Shown: piece by piece, positions 14,704-17,032 of the stretch
Numbering within the stretch: position 1 is the first letter of the stretch
How the letters are laid out: each line of letters starts with the position of its first letter
Source of the DNA: JAKAGZ01 sp035266865
GTDB lineage: Bacteria > Bacteroidota > Ignavibacteria > Ignavibacteriales > Ignavibacteriaceae
DNA length: 17,032 nt
Assembly: GCA_035266865.1 (NCBI GenBank)
Contig: DATFMR010000018.1
Location: 1 to 17,032, forward strand
Direction of reading: 5' to 3'
Program-made: the position numbers and the translations under genes
Notes under the pieces: generated by a model
The model's database searches: none
Told to the model about the DNA's origin: nothing
Seen by the model: the letters and a program-made list of their open reading frames with translations, nothing else

Positions 14704-15225
14704 TTGCAAAATGTGAAAAATTCGCAGTTTCCTGAAATTAAAACAGAAAATCTGGTTCTTCGCAAACTAAAAATAAGTGACAACTCTGACATTTTTGCAA
14801 TTCGTTCCGATAAAGGAATAGCTGAATATCTGGACAGGCCACATTGCAAATCAATTGAGGAAGCAGGACAATTTATAAATAGAATTAATGAGGGCATCGA
14901 AAAAAATGAATGCTTTTATTGGGGTGTAACCGATAAAATAAATTCAGCGTTTATGGGAACAATTTGTTTATGGAATTTTACGGCAGATCGTTCAGTAGCG
15001 GAGATTGGTTTTGAAATTTTACCTTACTACCAGGGTAAAGGAATTATGCGGGAAGCTCTTACAGCAATAATTCACTTTGGTCTTGAAGAAATTGAATTAA
15101 TCTCTATTGAAGGAATGGTTCACGAAGATAATCTGCGATCAATCAAGCTAATGGAAAAGAATTGTTTTAAGTTGAAGAAAAAAACTGACTCAGTAATGCT
15201 TACATATTCCCTTCTAAAAAATTGA
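14704..15225 (+). CDS. GNAT N-acetyltransferase (RimJ/RimL-like)
   Basis: A 173-residue GNAT protein of the Acetyltransf_3 type, expected to move acetyl from acetyl-CoA to an amine. The beginning, TENLVLRKLKISDNSDIFAI, is the usual RimJ-like N-terminal strand and helix. The acetyl-CoA motif is Q110-G-K-G113 within YYQGKGIMREAL, and EDNLRSIKLMEK (141-152) is the conserved motif B. The substrate may be a protein N-terminus, a metabolite or a drug; sequence alone does not say. The start is TTG at 14704: TAA lies two codons upstream in frame, and AGAGG (14692-14696) is 7 bases away. GTG at 14713 is the alternative. Its stop codon abuts that of the convergent small membrane protein. Confidence 0.88.
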   Translation: MQNVKNSQFPEIKTENLVLRKLKISDNSDIFAIRSDKGIAEYLDRPHCKSIEEAGQFINRINEGIEKNECFYWGVTDKINSAFMGTICLWNFTADRSVAEIGFEILPYYQGKGIMREALTAIIHFGLEEIELISIEGMVHEDNLRSIKLMEKNCFKLKKKTDSVMLTYSLLKN

Positions 15226-15324
15226 CTACTTGCAGCAGTCTCCTTTTTCTGCCTTCTTAAATTTTTTGTAGCCGAAAAATCCGATCAGCCCTATAAATAC
15301 TATTATTACTAATGTTTCAATCAT
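15226..15324 (-). CDS. 32-residue single-pass membrane protein with CC motif (FeoB-associated type?)
   Basis: A short gene below usual calling limits. From ATG 15324 it encodes MIETLVIIVFIGLIGFFGY as one membrane helix. A lysine-rich stretch (KKFKKAEK) follows, and then GDCCK at the C-terminus. A very short helix, basic segment and terminal cysteines are the design of the FeoB-associated Cys-rich membrane proteins. No feoA or feoB is in the window, so this assignment is tentative. The stop codon directly abuts the convergent acetyltransferase stop (15225/15226), leaving no spacer. I see no ribosome binding site, which is common among the genes here. The region 15325-15502 contains no further gene. 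Confidence 0.6.
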   Translation of the reverse strand: MIETLVIIVFIGLIGFFGYKKFKKAEKGDCCK

Positions 15325-15502
15325 ATGGGAAAATATAAATCTTATTTATTAATTAAAAGGTAATCATACTGCCCGAAACAGATATTTACACGAAAAGTAC
15401 CAATTTATTTACTTTGCATTTAGTAAGAGGATTTCCAATATTAAAACACTTTCCAGCAAGTATACAAAATTTTAGTTTTATAAAATATAAAAGGAGACAA
15501 TC

Positions 15503-16453
15503 ATGCCTGATAGAAAAATTATAGCAGTAGTTGGTGCAACCGGTGCACAGGGAGGGGGATTGGTTAGAGCAATACTTGAAGATTCGGAAAAAGAGTTTGC
15601 TGTTCGTGCTATTACAAGAAATGTAAATTCTGATAAAGCAAATGAACTTAAGAAGCTTGGTGCAGAATTGGTTGAAGGGGATGTCGATAATTTAGAGAGT
15701 CTGAAAAATGCTTTCAAAGGATGTTATGGTGCTTATTGTGTAACTTTTTACTGGGAACATATGTCACCGGAAAAAGAATTTACACATGCGAAAGCTTTGG
15801 CTGAAGCTGCAAAAGCGGAGAATTTAAAACATGTTATATGGTCAACGCTGGAAGATACACGTAAATGGGTTCCGCTGGATGATGACCGGATGCCTACGCT
15901 TATGGAAAAATATAAGGTTCCACACTTTGATGCGAAAGGAGAAGCAAATAAACTCTTCGAAAAGTCGGCTGTACCCACTACATATTTGCACACATCTTTT
16001 TACTGGGATAATTTCATCTTTTTCGGGATGGGGCCTAAAAAAGGGGAAGATGGGAATTACTCTCTGGTATTTCCAATGGGAGAAAAAAAATTACCAGGCA
16101 TTGCAGCTGAAGATATCGGTAAATGCGCCTACGGTATTTTTAAAAAAGGCCAGGAGTTTATTGGGAAAAGTGTGGGAATTACCGGTGAAAAATTAACCGG
16201 CACACAAATGGCAGAGGGGTTTTCGAAAGCGCTCGGGAAAAATGTTGTTTATAATGATGTACCTCCCGAAGTTTACCGGAGTTTTGGTTTCCCTGGGGCC
16301 GATGATCTCGGAAATATGTTCCAGTTTAAAAGAGACTTCGAATCAGATTTCTGTGGCGCGCGAAGTGTGGATTTTTCTAAATCATTAAATCCTGAATTAC
16401 AGTCATTTAATGATTGGCTCGCAAAAAATAAAAGCAAAATACCGCTTGAATAG
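15503..16453 (+). CDS. NmrA-like NAD(P)-binding atypical short-chain dehydrogenase
   Basis: A 316-residue protein of the NmrA/HSCARG subgroup of Rossmann-fold proteins. The dinucleotide motif GATGAQG (11-17) follows IIAVV. The arginine in ITRN after the second strand suggests NADP(H) preference. The downstream segment LVEGDVDNLESLKNAFKGCY is the conserved region of this family. The usual SDR catalytic YxxxK is not evident, so it may be a redox sensor rather than an enzyme, as NmrA and HSCARG are. Ribosome binding site AAGGAGA lies 6 bases before the ATG, the strongest in the window. TACTTTG at 15410-15416 is a possible -7 promoter box. It is monocistronic, with a strong terminator at 16461. 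Confidence 0.88.
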   Translation: MPDRKIIAVVGATGAQGGGLVRAILEDSEKEFAVRAITRNVNSDKANELKKLGAELVEGDVDNLESLKNAFKGCYGAYCVTFYWEHMSPEKEFTHAKALAEAAKAENLKHVIWSTLEDTRKWVPLDDDRMPTLMEKYKVPHFDAKGEANKLFEKSAVPTTYLHTSFYWDNFIFFGMGPKKGEDGNYSLVFPMGEKKLPGIAAEDIGKCAYGIFKKGQEFIGKSVGITGEKLTGTQMAEGFSKALGKNVVYNDVPPEVYRSFGFPGADDLGNMFQFKRDFESDFCGARSVDFSKSLNPELQSFNDWLAKNKSKIPLE

Positions 16454-16460
16454 AGTGTAA

Positions 16461-16493
16461 ACAGGAGAGGGTCGTGACCCTCTCCTGTATTTT
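16461..16493. terminator. Shared terminator between the NmrA-like and cytochrome genes
   Basis: ACAGGAGAGGG (16461-16471) pairs with CCCTCTCCTGT (16478-16488) around TCGTGA, followed by ATTTT on the plus strand. It lies 7 bp after the NmrA-like stop and 12 bp from the convergent cytochrome stop, so it probably serves both. Confidence 0.85.
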
Positions 16494-16500
16494 AAATTAG

Positions 16501-17010
16501 CTATTCTTCTTCAGTTTTTATCGCATCATATCCCGCAGGTGACATTTCATTTAGATTCTTTACCGCTGCAACGATAGCCCATATTTTGTCATCTGAATGT
16601 GTTTTCCCCCACGCGGGCATTCCCGTCATTTTTATTCCGTTTTTTGTAACCCAGAACATTTTTGCGGGATTCATTTTAAAACCCCATTTAACCAGATCAG
16701 GGGCACCGGGATTTAATCCTTTTGCCAACTCAGTCTCTTCCTTGCCCGGTCCGCCGTGGCAGGACTCACACATTTCTTTGTAGTGAGCTATTCCTTCCTT
16801 TATCATTTCGGGTTTATTAAGTTCCGGGACAATAATGTCTGCGGAATGTGCATCTACTGAATTATCGCTTGTAGTTTCCAGTACCCAGTGCACAAGTCCG
16901 GAATCCGGTTCCATTGCGCTTACATTATATGAGCCGCTGAGTATAAATACATATCCTATTAATGCTAAACCAATTAAAGTAAAAACCACCGGGAGAATTA
17001 TCTTTTTCAT
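16501..17010 (-). CDS. Membrane-anchored mono-haem cytochrome c
   Basis: A 169-residue class I c-type cytochrome. The N-terminal helix (about 3-25) lacks an obvious cleavage site and probably anchors the protein, with the haem domain in the periplasm. The haem is attached at C81-E-S-C84-H85, and M131 in KMTGMPAWG is the likely sixth ligand. About 50 residues of polar linker precede the haem domain. It carries electrons between membrane complexes; partners are not in the window. The 22 bp before its ATG contain TAG and TGA in places that could end an upstream gene outside the window, so it may be the last gene of an operon. The shared terminator follows. Confidence 0.92.
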   Translation of the reverse strand: MKKIILPVVFTLIGLALIGYVFILSGSYNVSAMEPDSGLVHWVLETTSDNSVDAHSADIIVPELNKPEMIKEGIAHYKEMCESCHGGPGKEETELAKGLNPGAPDLVKWGFKMNPAKMFWVTKNGIKMTGMPAWGKTHSDDKIWAIVAAVKNLNEMSPAGYDAIKTEEE

Positions 17011-17032
17011 ATCAGGCTACCTATGATGTTGT

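Overview
The window is an AT-rich bacterial chromosome segment. Gene starts often lack a Shine-Dalgarno sequence. Two candidate promoters carry the -7 element TAnnTTTG (79-86 and 7855-7862) known from Bacteroidota and relatives. The gene content is a M13 peptidase, a WG-repeat protein, an RssA-type patatin, thioredoxin genes and a mono-haem cytochrome c. Short palindromes of the TCCCGAC...GTCGGGA and ACTCCTACGGAGT type are scattered between genes. My inference is a member of the Bacteroidota/Chlorobiota/Ignavibacteriota group, with an Ignavibacteria-like organism most likely. No taxonomic marker is complete enough to prove this.

Layout. 1-480: an initiator tRNA-Met with its own promoter, flanked by a broken 5' copy and a duplicated 3' end, each intact 3' end followed by a terminator. 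481-5056 (minus strand): a defence-type block made of a single-chain type IIG restriction-modification enzyme, an Xre-type repressor and an ImmA/IrrE-type metallopeptidase. The repressor gene has a near-consensus promoter overlapped by an inverted repeat. The 430 bp between the restriction gene and the repressor hold a duplicated 3' tail of the restriction gene and a cluster of REP-like palindromes. 5238-7658: a patatin-like hydrolase, a dispersed repeat, the tRNA methyltransferase TrmO and a four-helix membrane protein. 7893-8605: a hotdog thioesterase translationally coupled to a small unknown protein. 8668-10659: a thiol-redox cluster. A DUF2892 membrane protein and a membrane-anchored thioredoxin (CHAC) converge on a thioredoxin reductase-like flavoprotein and a thioredoxin-fold protein.

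10835-13931: a WG-repeat protein and a secreted M13 metallopeptidase, separated by a 316-bp gap with a strong terminator. 14123-15324: a stand-alone receiver protein, a GNAT acetyltransferase and a previously uncalled 32-residue membrane protein with a CC motif. 15503-17010: an NmrA-like NAD(P)-binding protein converging, through a shared terminator, on a membrane-anchored cytochrome c.

The strongest candidate for something unusual is the 9303-10659 operon. The reductase keeps its CATC redox centre but has lost all three arginines of the HRRxxxR NADPH-phosphate motif. Its partner thioredoxin-fold protein has CGRMGPMC where WCGPC is expected. Both departures in one operon suggest a dedicated redox pair with a non-standard electron donor. 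The second point of interest is the restriction/Xre/ImmA block, with its operator and the recombination scar beside it.
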